From Bacteroidaceae bacterium (GTDB lineage: Bacteria > Bacteroidota > Bacteroidia > Bacteroidales > Bacteroidaceae), in assembly GCA_011959205.1 (NCBI GenBank), contig BLLV01000298.1, positions 1 through 51,865 on the forward strand: a stretch of 51,865 nucleotides of DNA, given 5' to 3'. This document shows positions 6,141 to 16,262 of this stretch, one piece after another; within the stretch, counting starts at the first letter, position 1, and the number at the start of each line of letters is the position of its first letter. The translations under genes were made by a program, and so were the position numbers. Under the pieces are notes generated by a model, which had not been told where the DNA came from, did no database searches, and saw only the letters and a program-made list of their open reading frames with translations.

Positions 6141-9100
6141 TTAATAATGATAAAATATCCTATTCCATCCACCATTGTAATATCTTAATCGCAAGACATC
6201 ACCTTTTGCCATGTCGATACCATTCTTGGAACTTTCGTTAGATGTTATCACATTGCCATTGTTGTCATATACATACGCACCACTTTTTGAATATATCCTT
6301 ATTTTGTTTGGCATCGTGCGGTCACAAACAATTTCAAGGTCAAATTGTACGGGTACATTGCCCGTTATTGAATCAATTTGGGATTTGGTCGGCAAATTTA
6401 TGCCAAGGAATGTGCTTGTTCCCATGCTTGTGAAAAGGTACTTGTGTGTAATACCGATATGGGTTTGAATAATATCTGTGTATGCCTGTCCGATATATCC
6501 TTTTTCAAACATGGCAATCTTGCCAAGATTGTATTGATTCCCAAACACTGCAAGGGCTTTGGGGCGATACCAATGTTCAAGGGATTCATCACTTGTACTT
6601 GCATATTTGTGGTGCAATTCAAGCGTTGTTCCCATTGTCCCGGTTAATTCCATCAATCCATTAAAAGGATAGCCCAAAGAACTTAAACACCCCAACAAGA
6701 CACGTTGTTGTCCGTTATTGAAGCGTATAAAATCACGCAACAAGGCAAGTCCCGTGGTTGTGTCCTGTTCGGATGAAGAACCATAACCGATTTGTCCTTG
6801 TTGGATTTTGAAGCCACCTATATAGCCGGATATGGCATTTATTATACCCTCAACGGTTGCTTTGGTCATAACAACCGAACCGTCTTGCATCACCCTATAA
6901 GGCGCGGTTGCGCGATTCTCAAAGGATGCACCAGCCCAAAAGCGGATGGATGTTGCCGCCGTTCCTTGCCCGGTTATACCCGCAAGGATGCTTTTGTTGT
7001 CGCCCGCCACTTGGATTGTGCCGGATGTTACAATACCACCGTCAATGATTGTCTTGGTATTGTCGTAATTCACGGCAACGACCCAATCATTTGCAACATA
7101 AGACCCTGTTGTTCTTTTGGTGATACAACGGCGCAAATCCTTTCCATCAACCCACAAATCGCCAATGTCATAAGGCGGTTTAGGGGTCGTAACAAACACA
7201 CGTCTTTTGCCATCGGCGGTGTCCTGTGCCGTGCTTGCGGCATTGTAGGCATCAATCGCCTTTTGGTCTTGAATCTGTTGCCATGTGTAAGAACCTGAAT
7301 ATCTCCACAACGTGTTCTTGTCCGTTCTAAACCACATATCGCCAACGTGCTTTTTCTTCAATGCCGTTGTTGTCCAAGATGATGCCGGGTCAGTTGTCTG
7401 AAACCATGTTTCAATCTTGCCGTCAATTTGGTTTGTCAGGTCGCCAATTGCGCTTGTATATGTGTTATTGATAAAATTGTTCAATGCCGTGTTATCGGTG
7501 TACTTTGAAGCCTTTTCCCAATCGCCGGAAGAATAAGCCCCGGACAAACGGGCGGTCTTGCAGCGCATAATATCACCGTTTGCACCTTGAACCCACAAAT
7601 CGCCCACTTCATAGGGGGTGTAAGGGGTTGAAGTGAAAATTCGCCGCTTTGTTCCGGCAAGTTTCAAGGCATCATTTGCGATTGCCAAGGCTTGTGCAAC
7701 CTCTGAATCCTGCAATTCCTGCCATGAATACACATTTCCATTTTTCACAAAACGGAACACTTTGCCCGTGTCGGTATTATAGAACAAGTCACCCAAGTGG
7801 GCTTCCTTGTCGGTGGTCGTTTTCCATTCATTTGCCGGGGCATTATTCATGGTCGGGTTGTAGGTATCAAACCATTGTTCAATCTGTCCGTCAAGCTGTG
7901 ATTGGATTTCGGACAATATGCCGGGCAACGTGTTATTGATGAAATCCTTGCTTTCAAGGGCTTCTTGCCCCAATTCTTCAAGGGTCTTTTCTTGACCATT
8001 TGAGGTGAACACAATGCGCCCGCCGATTTCGGAATTGTCCAAATCGAAGTATGTTGTGCCGTCTGCCGATTCAATGCGCCCGGTCTTGATAAAGCGACCG
8101 TTTACCATCGTGAAACCATAGGTCAAGGCAAGGGAACGGGCTTTCAGTTCAAAATCAACCGAATTAAGCACACCAATCCAAAAATAATAATAATTGGCAT
8201 CGCCATCCACCTTGTGTTGCTCTTTTGTGAACACGATTGTTCCGGCTTGACTGCCTTTTGCGCACTTTGCATAAATGTAGTACGCATCCGAATCCTTGTC
8301 AAGTGTCAATTGTCCATCAGCAAGAACCCAAGACACCGCCGTTTCTTCGTTGATGGTGTAATGGGTCAAGACACCGCCTTGCCACTTTATGACATTTTTA
8401 TTGCCATTGTAGTTTGGTTGAAAGACTGTGTTTGTCAAACCGAATTGCATTGATTTAGCACCAACCGACAATGCAAGGGTATCAATTGAATTTGGCTTGA
8501 TTTTGTCGGTGTAATAGTCGCCCTCCGGGTCAAATACCATGTCCAACACTTCACGACTTGACCGCCAATTTGCCCGCGCCCTTGTTGGGTCTTTAAGGTT
8601 GTTGATAGTTATTATTTTGTCAATGTCTATCAGGTCGGAAATAACGCGGTTTATGATTGGTGTGTTGGTTGTTATGTCTGAAATGGTTAATTGGTAATCA
8701 TAAGGGGATAGGATGTTGCGTGTGAATGATTTAATGCGCACTGACTTGTCCACATCAATATCATCATCCACAACGTGCAAATAATCACCGGGGACAAATA
8801 CGTTCACAACCTTATCATCCGTTGCATCAACAAGGGATTTCAACCACTCCTTTGTAACGGTCAAGCCATATTGAACCTTTGGTTGGCTGTTTTGGTCATA
8901 GTATTTGTTCGCTTCTTCCGCCAACTTGTTTTCGGCGGCTTGCTCTATTTCTTCCGAATAGGCAATATCGGTAATCTTGTATTCATCACCGACACCGAAT
9001 TGAAATGCCAAAGAAGTTTCAGACGGGAACACATCGCCCCGGTCGTCAGTTAGTTTGTTCAACGTGAAAGTCCGCGTTGCATGGTCATAATTCTTCACCG

Positions 9101-10130
9101 TGAAATCATATCCGGCAAGATTGCCCGTGTTGAAGTGAATTTTCGCATCCACCCCGGCAATAAGATATTTGGTTGTTTCCCCATCGGGTTCTTTTGCATT
9201 CAAATCAAAGGGAAAAGAATTATCCTTGAATTGAAGCACGTTCCCGGCAACAATGGCACTAACAACACCCGTGTATGTTGGTTTGATGTTGTCAAAGTTC
9301 TTCCGGGCTTCAAATACTCCATATTTCATCACGGCTTCGGGCTTTTCAATATATGATTGCGCCTTATTCTTTCCGGGCAAACATAAGCGGTCGGCACGAT
9401 ATTTCATTGTAATGTTTTCCGTGCTGCCATACACCTTTAACCGGGTGACAATGTTAGAGTTTGAAACATTGTCACGATTCAAGGCATACAAGCCATTCCC
9501 CTTGCCATACATAAAAGTGTAAGGCAAGGTTTGTCCAACACGTTCTTTCAAATTGACCGTGTGAATGCCATCGGCTGTTTCAATCTCAAATTCAACCCCA
9601 AAATTGCTTTCGCCACAAAGGTTTTGAAGAACCGACAAGCAATTATCGGATTCCCCAAATGTCAATGTCTTGTCGCCGATTGTTTCCGGGCAAGTCCCCA
9701 ACTTCCATTTGCCGGGGAACACACGGTTGGCATTAGCAATCAACACGACCATAAACCGCCGCAAATCACCCGTCAGGGAATCTCCTTGGACATCCTGCAA
9801 TTGATTGTTGGTTGTGTCAATGGTCAAGTCGTATGTAACGCGCAAAAGGTCATATTGGATTCCCTCAAATTCCAAATCATAGGAAAATTCGTGCATCCCG
9901 GTTCGCTTAACCTTTGGCAATCGGTTCAACTTGTAGTCACGACCGAACACGGTAATCGAATCACCGATATTGTATTTTTGAGGGAAAGGGGATTCAACGG
10001 TGATATTCAAAGTATCTTCCGCATTCAACGCCCAAGTTTGTTTGCCGGATGTTACGCGGGTTGCCGTGTGCCTGTTTTGAATAGGCACAAGACTTCCATC
10101 CGCTTTTTGGATTATTAAATTCGTTCCCAT
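6141..10130 (-). CDS. large tail-tip protein (Tal / host-specificity type)
   Basis: This 1329-aa protein follows the tape measure and Dit-like genes, where siphophages encode the tail-associated hub protein. The N-terminal 400 residues look like a baseplate hub (repeated short beta stretches, FEGIQYDLLRVTYDL, TFGESDNCLSVLQNL). The middle holds repeats of about 90 residues containing DLWVQGANGDIMRC / DLWVDGKDLRRC and WYNT-like carbohydrate-binding motifs separated by Asn/Gln-rich helices. The C terminus carries the central-fiber type fold (IIDGGIVTSGTIQVAGDN). It probably closes the tail tube, contacts the host and carries fibers. The gene overlaps the upstream gene by 16 bp. Confidence 0.75.
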   Translation of the reverse strand: MGTNLIIQKADGSLVPIQNRHTATRVTSGKQTWALNAEDTLNITVESPFPQKYNIGDSITVFGRDYKLNRLPKVKRTGMHEFSYDLEFEGIQYDLLRVTYDLTIDTTNNQLQDVQGDSLTGDLRRFMVVLIANANRVFPGKWKLGTCPETIGDKTLTFGESDNCLSVLQNLCGESNFGVEFEIETADGIHTVNLKERVGQTLPYTFMYGKGNGLYALNRDNVSNSNIVTRLKVYGSTENITMKYRADRLCLPGKNKAQSYIEKPEAVMKYGVFEARKNFDNIKPTYTGVVSAIVAGNVLQFKDNSFPFDLNAKEPDGETTKYLIAGVDAKIHFNTGNLAGYDFTVKNYDHATRTFTLNKLTDDRGDVFPSETSLAFQFGVGDEYKITDIAYSEEIEQAAENKLAEEANKYYDQNSQPKVQYGLTVTKEWLKSLVDATDDKVVNVFVPGDYLHVVDDDIDVDKSVRIKSFTRNILSPYDYQLTISDITTNTPIINRVISDLIDIDKIITINNLKDPTRARANWRSSREVLDMVFDPEGDYYTDKIKPNSIDTLALSVGAKSMQFGLTNTVFQPNYNGNKNVIKWQGGVLTHYTINEETAVSWVLADGQLTLDKDSDAYYIYAKCAKGSQAGTIVFTKEQHKVDGDANYYYFWIGVLNSVDFELKARSLALTYGFTMVNGRFIKTGRIESADGTTYFDLDNSEIGGRIVFTSNGQEKTLEELGQEALESKDFINNTLPGILSEIQSQLDGQIEQWFDTYNPTMNNAPANEWKTTTDKEAHLGDLFYNTDTGKVFRFVKNGNVYSWQELQDSEVAQALAIANDALKLAGTKRRIFTSTPYTPYEVGDLWVQGANGDIMRCKTARLSGAYSSGDWEKASKYTDNTALNNFINNTYTSAIGDLTNQIDGKIETWFQTTDPASSWTTTALKKKHVGDMWFRTDKNTLWRYSGSYTWQQIQDQKAIDAYNAASTAQDTADGKRRVFVTTPKPPYDIGDLWVDGKDLRRCITKRTTGSYVANDWVVAVNYDNTKTIIDGGIVTSGTIQVAGDNKSILAGITGQGTAATSIRFWAGASFENRATAPYRVMQDGSVVMTKATVEGIINAISGYIGGFKIQQGQIGYGSSSEQDTTTGLALLRDFIRFNNGQQRVLLGCLSSLGYPFNGLMELTGTMGTTLELHHKYASTSDESLEHWYRPKALAVFGNQYNLGKIAMFEKGYIGQAYTDIIQTHIGITHKYLFTSMGTSTFLGINLPTKSQIDSITGNVPVQFDLEIVCDRTMPNKIRIYSKSGAYVYDNNGNVITSNESSKNGIDMAKGDVLRLRYYNGGWNRIFYHY

Positions 10131-11317
10131 ACAACAATTGCATTTGTATTAAAGTCAGTGATTTCCTCAATGCACCCGGTTATCACCGGGAAAAAGTCAC
10201 CGTTTTGCGCGAAATCATGTGTAATGGTTCTGTTTTCGCCTGAAATGTCATAATCAACTTGCCCGTCACCCCAATAGATGTTCACAAGTTTGTGGCTTGT
10301 CAAGGTGATTGTGCAAGTCTTTGTTGAATCAGAAATGCGAATGTGCTTCAATACACGTTTCACGGGTTCGGGTTCAATCAATTTCAATTTGAAAGTACCC
10401 ACCATCAATTCATCCGACCATTCCTTTTGAATTTCGATTGCATCTTTGCAATAGACTTCATAAATCAAGGGTTTAATCGGGTGAACATCAATGACAAGGC
10501 GGTTTGTTCCTCTCTTGTCAAATTGGGCTTCAAACTCCGAAACACGCTTGATAAAATCCATCTTTGAATCAGCTTTGACAAAGCATGACAAGGTGATTTC
10601 GCGTGATTCATAGAATTTGTGGTACAAATCAACACTTTCACCGTGGTAATTGTCCCAAGAAAGGCTTGCGGGGGCTTTCATTTTCGGTCTTGTCAATATG
10701 CCGTCAGACCCGGACACATACACGCCAAATGTCTTGAAGTCCACACCATCCAACAAATATGCTTGTTTTGCATTTGACAATTCATTGATTAAGTCGGCTT
10801 GCGTCAAAGCGACATTGTAAATCTTGACATCATCAAGCAAGCCAAAGCCATAATCACCGCCGTAATAGTCTTGATTCAATGAAATGCCTTTGAGTGTGCC
10901 GGAATTGTTGATGGTCTTAATCAATGATGAATTGACATAGAATTGGAACAAACCGCCACGCCTTGCAACGGCAAGCGAGAACCAAGAACCGGGCTTTGCT
11001 TCGATTGAGACTTCAACGTATTTGTTCAAGCCCGCAAAGTTCAAGTTCCAAATCATCTTTTGGGGTGAACCGCTTTCGGCTTCCCCACCTTGCGCCCATG
11101 CAAGAATGGTAAATTCAACATTCATGTTGGGCAATATGCTTTTCGACACTTCGCAAGTGTCATTCCCTGAAAAGGAAATCGCATTGCCATTCTTTCCGGC
11201 GACAAAATGCGCCCCGGACACAATGCCATCGGCGCGGTTTTGGCTGTAATCATACGCGATTGTTGCCCCATCGCTTTCATCGAAAGGCATTTGAAAGATT
11301 ATATTGTTTGCATCCAT
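10115..11317 (-). CDS. LamG-domain and distal-tail (Dit)-like fusion
   Basis: The 400-aa product starts with a concanavalin/LamG-type domain (about residues 1-190: FDESDGATIAYDYSQNRADG, FSGNDTCEV, FTILAWAQG, LDDVKIYNVALTQADI-like end), which usually binds glycans. From about residue 190 a Dit-like tail part follows (DFKTFGVYVSGSDGIL, LYHKFYESREITLSCFV, FKLKLIEPEPVKR). Dit forms the ring joining tail tube and tip. The lectin-like domain at its front may help the phage hold on to capsule or mucus glycans. Its position between tape measure and Tal fits. Confidence 0.72.
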   Translation of the reverse strand: MDANNIIFQMPFDESDGATIAYDYSQNRADGIVSGAHFVAGKNGNAISFSGNDTCEVSKSILPNMNVEFTILAWAQGGEAESGSPQKMIWNLNFAGLNKYVEVSIEAKPGSWFSLAVARRGGLFQFYVNSSLIKTINNSGTLKGISLNQDYYGGDYGFGLLDDVKIYNVALTQADLINELSNAKQAYLLDGVDFKTFGVYVSGSDGILTRPKMKAPASLSWDNYHGESVDLYHKFYESREITLSCFVKADSKMDFIKRVSEFEAQFDKRGTNRLVIDVHPIKPLIYEVYCKDAIEIQKEWSDELMVGTFKLKLIEPEPVKRVLKHIRISDSTKTCTITLTSHKLVNIYWGDGQVDYDISGENRTITHDFAQNGDFFPVITGCIEEITDFNTNAIVVWERI

Positions 11318-11318
11318 A

Positions 11319-11828
11319 TCAATAAGTTTTTTTGTTCTTTTCCCGAATCTTTATCACTGCTTCATTGTCGGCAAAATCTTTGACCGTGCCGCCGTATCTG
11401 TTCACACACACCTTTGCCCGGTCATGTGCATGAATCATCACCGTTGAATTATCGAAAACATCAACCATGACAAAGGCATTGTCTTTTGCCGTAATGACAA
11501 TTTCCGAATTGTGCTTCACGAAAACTTCACAAGCATTGAAGTTGTCCGCCAAGACATTGCCGGAACAAGCCCCCAAACACACGCATTTGGGCATATTTTC
11601 GACTTTTACGGCATCATCAAGGAAAACCCCGTATTTCTCCATTGCCCCCTTGAAATAGCTTCGTATGAAGTCATTTTCGGGGTAATCATTGGAAAGGCAA
11701 AAATCAATGCCACGCAAATACATTTTAATCATCTTGTCTTTGTCTTTGAGTGACAATAATTCATCATGCCATTCTTTGCAAATGCCCTTTTTCCGGGCGC
11801 GTTCTGCAAGTTCTTTTGATAGATTCAT
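11319..11828 (-). CDS. tail-region protein with beta-helix-like repeats, unknown function
   Basis: The 169-aa protein has a helical N-terminal half (residues 1-75) and a C-terminal half with short repeating turns (ACSGNVLADNFNACEVFVKH, NAFVMVDVFDNSTVMIHAHD) such as are seen in beta-helices. It lies between the tape measure and LamG/Dit genes. No family name is recalled. A copy of the 17-bp dyad (11837-11853) ends 9 bp before its start codon. Confidence 0.6.
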   Translation of the reverse strand: MNLSKELAERARKKGICKEWHDELLSLKDKDKMIKMYLRGIDFCLSNDYPENDFIRSYFKGAMEKYGVFLDDAVKVENMPKCVCLGACSGNVLADNFNACEVFVKHNSEIVITAKDNAFVMVDVFDNSTVMIHAHDRAKVCVNRYGGTVKDFADNEAVIKIREKNKKTY

Positions 11829-11836
11829 TATATTTT

Positions 11837-11853
11837 CGTTTTATAGTGATACA
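11837..11853. promoter_or_regulatory. 17-bp dispersed dyad, copy 2
   Basis: The gene strand (minus) reads TGTATCACTATAAAACG. It lies between the tape measure stop (11856) and the next start codon (11828), filling almost the whole gap. Confidence 0.65.
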
Positions 11854-11855
11854 TA

Positions 11856-14800
11856 TTAGGACAAACCTTGTGAACGTAAGGTGTTGCCGGAACTTTCCAA
11901 CAATGAAATGATACGGTCTATCTTCACCAAATATCGGTTATATTGGGTGTTTGCCGCAATCGTGTTCAATTGCAACAAGGATTGGCGCAATACCACCGTG
12001 GCTTCAAGTTGGTTGATACGGATTGCATTCATTTGTCCGGCGACAATGCTTGCCGTTTCTTCCGTTACACCCTTAACCGCACCCGTCAATGAAGTGTCGG
12101 CATCTTCTTCGCCCATTATGTCTTTGAACAAGTCCGAATATATGCCCAAGGCTTGATTGAAGTTGTTGGCGGCTGCTTGAACCCTTTGTTTGAATGATTC
12201 AATTTCGGCATCCGTCAGACCATCAAACACGAAATCATCACCATTCCAATATCCCATGTTGGATTCCAATTGGTCAAGCGCACCTTGCAATTGTTGTTCA
12301 AGGAATCGTTTTTTCAATTGGTTCACGACTGCATTTTGCAAAACTTCGTTCACGGTTGTTTTAAATGCCTTTGAAGCATCTTCACCCTTTTTGAATGCTT
12401 CAACAAGGGAATCGCCCAACGACCCGGCAAAATCTTTCGCATCTGTCTGCAATATGTCTTTGGAAATGGCATCATACATATCTTCGATTTGCCGCCCAAG
12501 TTCCGCATATTGCTCTTTATAGTCACGTACTTTGTCATGGTCTGTCTTTTTCTTGCTTTCCTCGGCTTCCCACATTCCTTGCAAGTGCTGCCGTTGGGAT
12601 TCCATGTTGTGAATGGCTTGCATTTGCCCCTCGTACACATCAGAACCCAAAGCCTTGTCAATCTGCCATTCAAGTTGCTTGTATGCGTTTTCAAGGTCTT
12701 TGATTGCTTGTTGGTGTTTCTTGATTTGCTTTTCCGCCTTGCGGTCGCGGGAATTGAACAAGTCAAAGGCGGATGAAAGCAAACCGATTGACCCTTGAAT
12801 TACAGACAAGGGGTTGCCCGTTGCGATACCTTGTGAAATCTGACTTGCGCCATCAAGGATTCCACCAATATCACCCAAAATGGCTTGCGTATTATCATCC
12901 ATCGCAATGCCCATCTTATCCATGCCGGACACAACCGCATCAAGTGAGCCTTTCACAAGGTCAATCGCCCCGGTCGCACTCTCAAACATATTGGACAAAG
13001 CCTTTTTCTTGCTTTCGCTGTCTGCCGCCTTTGAATAGTCCTTGATTGAGGAAATCAAAGCCTTGAACGGATTGCGTTCTTGGATTTCGCCTTTCATTTC
13101 CTCGATTTTCTTCTTCAAGGTTTCAAGGTCTTTCGGGTCAAACTCAATACCAAGGTATGCACCATCAAGCCCATTGATTTTTGCAATCAATTCTTCAAGT
13201 TTTTTGGTGGTGATTTCGTCAAGGTCGCCGAACATCAATTCCCAATCCGGGGACATCTTCATTTGGTCAAGGGCAAATTTTGACAAGGCTTGTTGTTGTG
13301 CCTTATCAAGTGCATCAATCATTGATTGATTGCCCATTTCTTCCGCAATTCTGCGCTTTTCAGCATAAGATTCAATGATTGCTTGCTTGCGCTGCTCAAA
13401 TGTGCCATAATCTGCCAACATCGCATCATAATCGGCATTTCCTGACCCCTTTGTGTCGGCTTCATATTTCCTTGTGCGGTTCTTAATTGCCGCATCTATT
13501 TCGGCACGCTCTGAATCCAATTGGGCTTGCGCGCGTCTTTGGTTGAGCAAAGCAAGGTCGGCATTGTATTGTTCATCAATGCGCCGCCTCTTCTCCATGT
13601 AGGAAGCATATTCTTCAAGCAAAGATTCTGTTTCCTCTTTCAATTTGGTTTGGGCATCCTTTTCGGCATTATCCAAGGTTTCTTTCTTGGCATTGTCCAA
13701 CTCCGTACCATCGCCGGACAATTCCTTGCGCTTCTTCTCAATGATATTCAGCATTTCAAGGATGGATTTCGCATTGGTCAGTTGTTCGGACAATTCATTG
13801 TTGAATGCTTCCAATACGGTATTTTTAGTTTCTTCCGCAATGGCATCATTGAGTTGGCGCAACTGCTTGTTTTGCGCCTTTGTCCGATTTGCAACATCAA
13901 CACCCAAAATTATATCACGTTGGTTTTTCAGATAGTCAATGTATGTCGCGCCCTCTTTGAGTAATTTTGCAAATTCTTGGTTTGCGGCTTTTACCAACAC
14001 ATCATCACCCGAATTTATCCATTTCATAAACCGGGTATATTCTGACTTGTATTTCGCCAATCTTTCCAAGAAAGGGTCTTTATTGATGGAACTGCCACCA
14101 CCGCCACCACCACCCGTTGTTCTCTTTGTCCCGGTGATTTTGTCGGCTTGCTTCTGCAAATCCTCAATTTCTTTCAAAGCCTTTTTGTAATCCTCATTGT
14201 TTGTTAGGGTGTTCAAGGCTTCCTGTTTTGTGCGGATTGCTTCTTGGATTGCCCCCAAAGTTCCCGCTTTGTATGTATTAGCCCCCTCAATTCCGGCATT
14301 TTTAAGGATGGTCATCCCGGCGGTTTCTGCCGCTGCCGCATTCTTGAATCCTTGTTCAATCTCCTTGCGTAAGGCTTCATTGGCAACTTTCAAATCGTCT
14401 TTTTCCTTATTGCGCACTTGCACATAATATCCCGTGCCAAAACTTGAAGTCTGCACCCACATACTTCTCGTGTCGGACATTCCCTTGTATTTTTGTTCTT
14501 GCTCCATCAAGGTCTTCACCTTTTCTTGTGCTTGCTGAACGTAAATCATTGCTTCCGCCTTTTTTATTTGGGCATTCACAAACTTTTGGACTTGCGCCGG
14601 GTCACTCAAAAGGTTCTCGGCATCCCGTACATCATTGATGGACACGCCCAATTCATCGAATGCCTTTTTATTGGCTTCGACAAACTTTCTTTTGGCTTCC
14701 AAATTGTCCCCAAGTTGGTTCCACTTCACGGACAATTCTTCAATCGCCGCAACGGGTTTATACACATTTTCGGCAACGGATTTATACCATTCTTCTTGTG

Positions 14801-16262
14801 CTTTCTTGGCTTCATTTGCCTTGCCGACAAAGTGGGACACAAGGGCAATCAATGCCGAAATGCCCGCAAGAATCCAACCGAATACCGGGATGGACTTAAT
14901 CGCCGCCCCGACCATTCGGAATGCTCCAGCAAGACTGATATTCGCGGCTGTTCCGGCGGTTGCTGCTGCCGCTTGTGCGCCTGTTGCAACGGTGTTTGCA
15001 CCTTGGGCGGCTGTATTCATATTTGCCGCCGCTGTTCCTGCTGCTTGCGCGGTCGCTTTTGCGGTTTCTGCCGTTGCTCCGGCGGTCTTTGAAGCGGTGT
15101 TTGCAACTTGGGAAACTGTATTGGCTTCCATCGATGCCGTGTCTGCAATCTGCTTTCCGCGTCCGACATCCAAAAGATTGTTCCACCACTCCTTTGCCTT
15201 GTTCAAGGTTACAAGGGAAAACGCGGAATCCTTGTTCAAGGTTTGCGCCACCTGTTGCAATCCCATTGTAATTGACATCAGGGATTGCACTTTCAACATT
15301 ATCTTTTGTAATTCTTCATTTTCCGCACCGAACAAGGCAACCGCACCTTGGGCGGCGGTGAAGCCACCGACAACACCTTGAAGCCCGGACAACATACCCG
15401 CAAATTGGTTTTCATCATTTGCCATGATTGACCCTTGCGCCTGAATATCACCTTGAATGTCTTGCAACCGTCCCAACTCATTGACAAGGTTTTTGTAAGC
15501 CGCCGAATTTTCATCAATGCCATTGGCACGTAAATTTGCCATTTCTTCTTTGACCTCACGGATTTTTGAGCGCAAAGAAGTGTGCGCATTTGCCGCCTTT
15601 TCAACATTGGCACGTTCCGTTTCAATCTTGGTTGCCACTTCTTCAAGGGCATTCGATTGGTCGCGCAACTCATTCAACAATGATTTGCGAACACGAATTT
15701 CACCTTGAATCGCGGTTTGTTGCTGCTTCAAGGCAATATATTCATCATCGCGCCCGGACATAAAGGCTTTGCCCATTTCCGTACCCAATCTGTTATATTC
15801 CGATTCAAGGCTTGCAAGTTCCTTTTCGTGTACCTCACAAGCTGCGCCGATTTGTCCCAAGGTTGCCCGGACATCTTCAAACGACATCGCCGCCCCGGCA
15901 TTCGCTTGTTGCAAGGTGTTCAATTGGTTTTCCAACGCCACCAAACCTTGCCTTTCTTCTTCAAGTTCTTTCCGGGCGGCATTGGCTTGTTCAATCAGGA
16001 TATTTTGCGCGTCCCCCGGTTCGATTGAATCAATACGGGCATTCAATTCGGAAACACTTGTTTCCAAATCCTGAATGACTTGTTTCTGAATCTCGATACA
16101 TTCAACCATTTCTTGTGTGGTTGAATCCATTGCTTCACCCGACCCAACAACGGCATCGGAAAAGCCTTGTACGCGCCGCAAGGTTTCTTCGATTGCCACA
16201 TTTAGTTGGTCATTATCCATTACGGATTTGAAAGATAATGCCCCACCGTCAATTTCTGCCAT
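11856..16262 (-). CDS. tape measure protein
   Basis: At 1468 aa this is the longest gene of the phage. It sets tail length; by the usual ratio of about 1.5 angstrom per residue the tail would be near 220 nm. It has long coiled coils (residues 1-300 and 780-1150), an Ala-rich segment (about 390-440) that leads into hydrophobic helices (IPVFGWILAGISALIALVSH, about 455-475), and a Gly-rich linker (TTGGGGGGGS, near residue 720). These are standard tape-measure features. The start codon overlaps the stop of the frameshifted chaperone reading (TAATG), so translation is coupled. Confidence 0.9.
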   Translation of the reverse strand: MAEIDGGALSFKSVMDNDQLNVAIEETLRRVQGFSDAVVGSGEAMDSTTQEMVECIEIQKQVIQDLETSVSELNARIDSIEPGDAQNILIEQANAARKELEEERQGLVALENQLNTLQQANAGAAMSFEDVRATLGQIGAACEVHEKELASLESEYNRLGTEMGKAFMSGRDDEYIALKQQQTAIQGEIRVRKSLLNELRDQSNALEEVATKIETERANVEKAANAHTSLRSKIREVKEEMANLRANGIDENSAAYKNLVNELGRLQDIQGDIQAQGSIMANDENQFAGMLSGLQGVVGGFTAAQGAVALFGAENEELQKIMLKVQSLMSITMGLQQVAQTLNKDSAFSLVTLNKAKEWWNNLLDVGRGKQIADTASMEANTVSQVANTASKTAGATAETAKATAQAAGTAAANMNTAAQGANTVATGAQAAAATAGTAANISLAGAFRMVGAAIKSIPVFGWILAGISALIALVSHFVGKANEAKKAQEEWYKSVAENVYKPVAAIEELSVKWNQLGDNLEAKRKFVEANKKAFDELGVSINDVRDAENLLSDPAQVQKFVNAQIKKAEAMIYVQQAQEKVKTLMEQEQKYKGMSDTRSMWVQTSSFGTGYYVQVRNKEKDDLKVANEALRKEIEQGFKNAAAAETAGMTILKNAGIEGANTYKAGTLGAIQEAIRTKQEALNTLTNNEDYKKALKEIEDLQKQADKITGTKRTTGGGGGGGSSINKDPFLERLAKYKSEYTRFMKWINSGDDVLVKAANQEFAKLLKEGATYIDYLKNQRDIILGVDVANRTKAQNKQLRQLNDAIAEETKNTVLEAFNNELSEQLTNAKSILEMLNIIEKKRKELSGDGTELDNAKKETLDNAEKDAQTKLKEETESLLEEYASYMEKRRRIDEQYNADLALLNQRRAQAQLDSERAEIDAAIKNRTRKYEADTKGSGNADYDAMLADYGTFEQRKQAIIESYAEKRRIAEEMGNQSMIDALDKAQQQALSKFALDQMKMSPDWELMFGDLDEITTKKLEELIAKINGLDGAYLGIEFDPKDLETLKKKIEEMKGEIQERNPFKALISSIKDYSKAADSESKKKALSNMFESATGAIDLVKGSLDAVVSGMDKMGIAMDDNTQAILGDIGGILDGASQISQGIATGNPLSVIQGSIGLLSSAFDLFNSRDRKAEKQIKKHQQAIKDLENAYKQLEWQIDKALGSDVYEGQMQAIHNMESQRQHLQGMWEAEESKKKTDHDKVRDYKEQYAELGRQIEDMYDAISKDILQTDAKDFAGSLGDSLVEAFKKGEDASKAFKTTVNEVLQNAVVNQLKKRFLEQQLQGALDQLESNMGYWNGDDFVFDGLTDAEIESFKQRVQAAANNFNQALGIYSDLFKDIMGEEDADTSLTGAVKGVTEETASIVAGQMNAIRINQLEATVVLRQSLLQLNTIAANTQYNRYLVKIDRIISLLESSGNTLRSQGLS

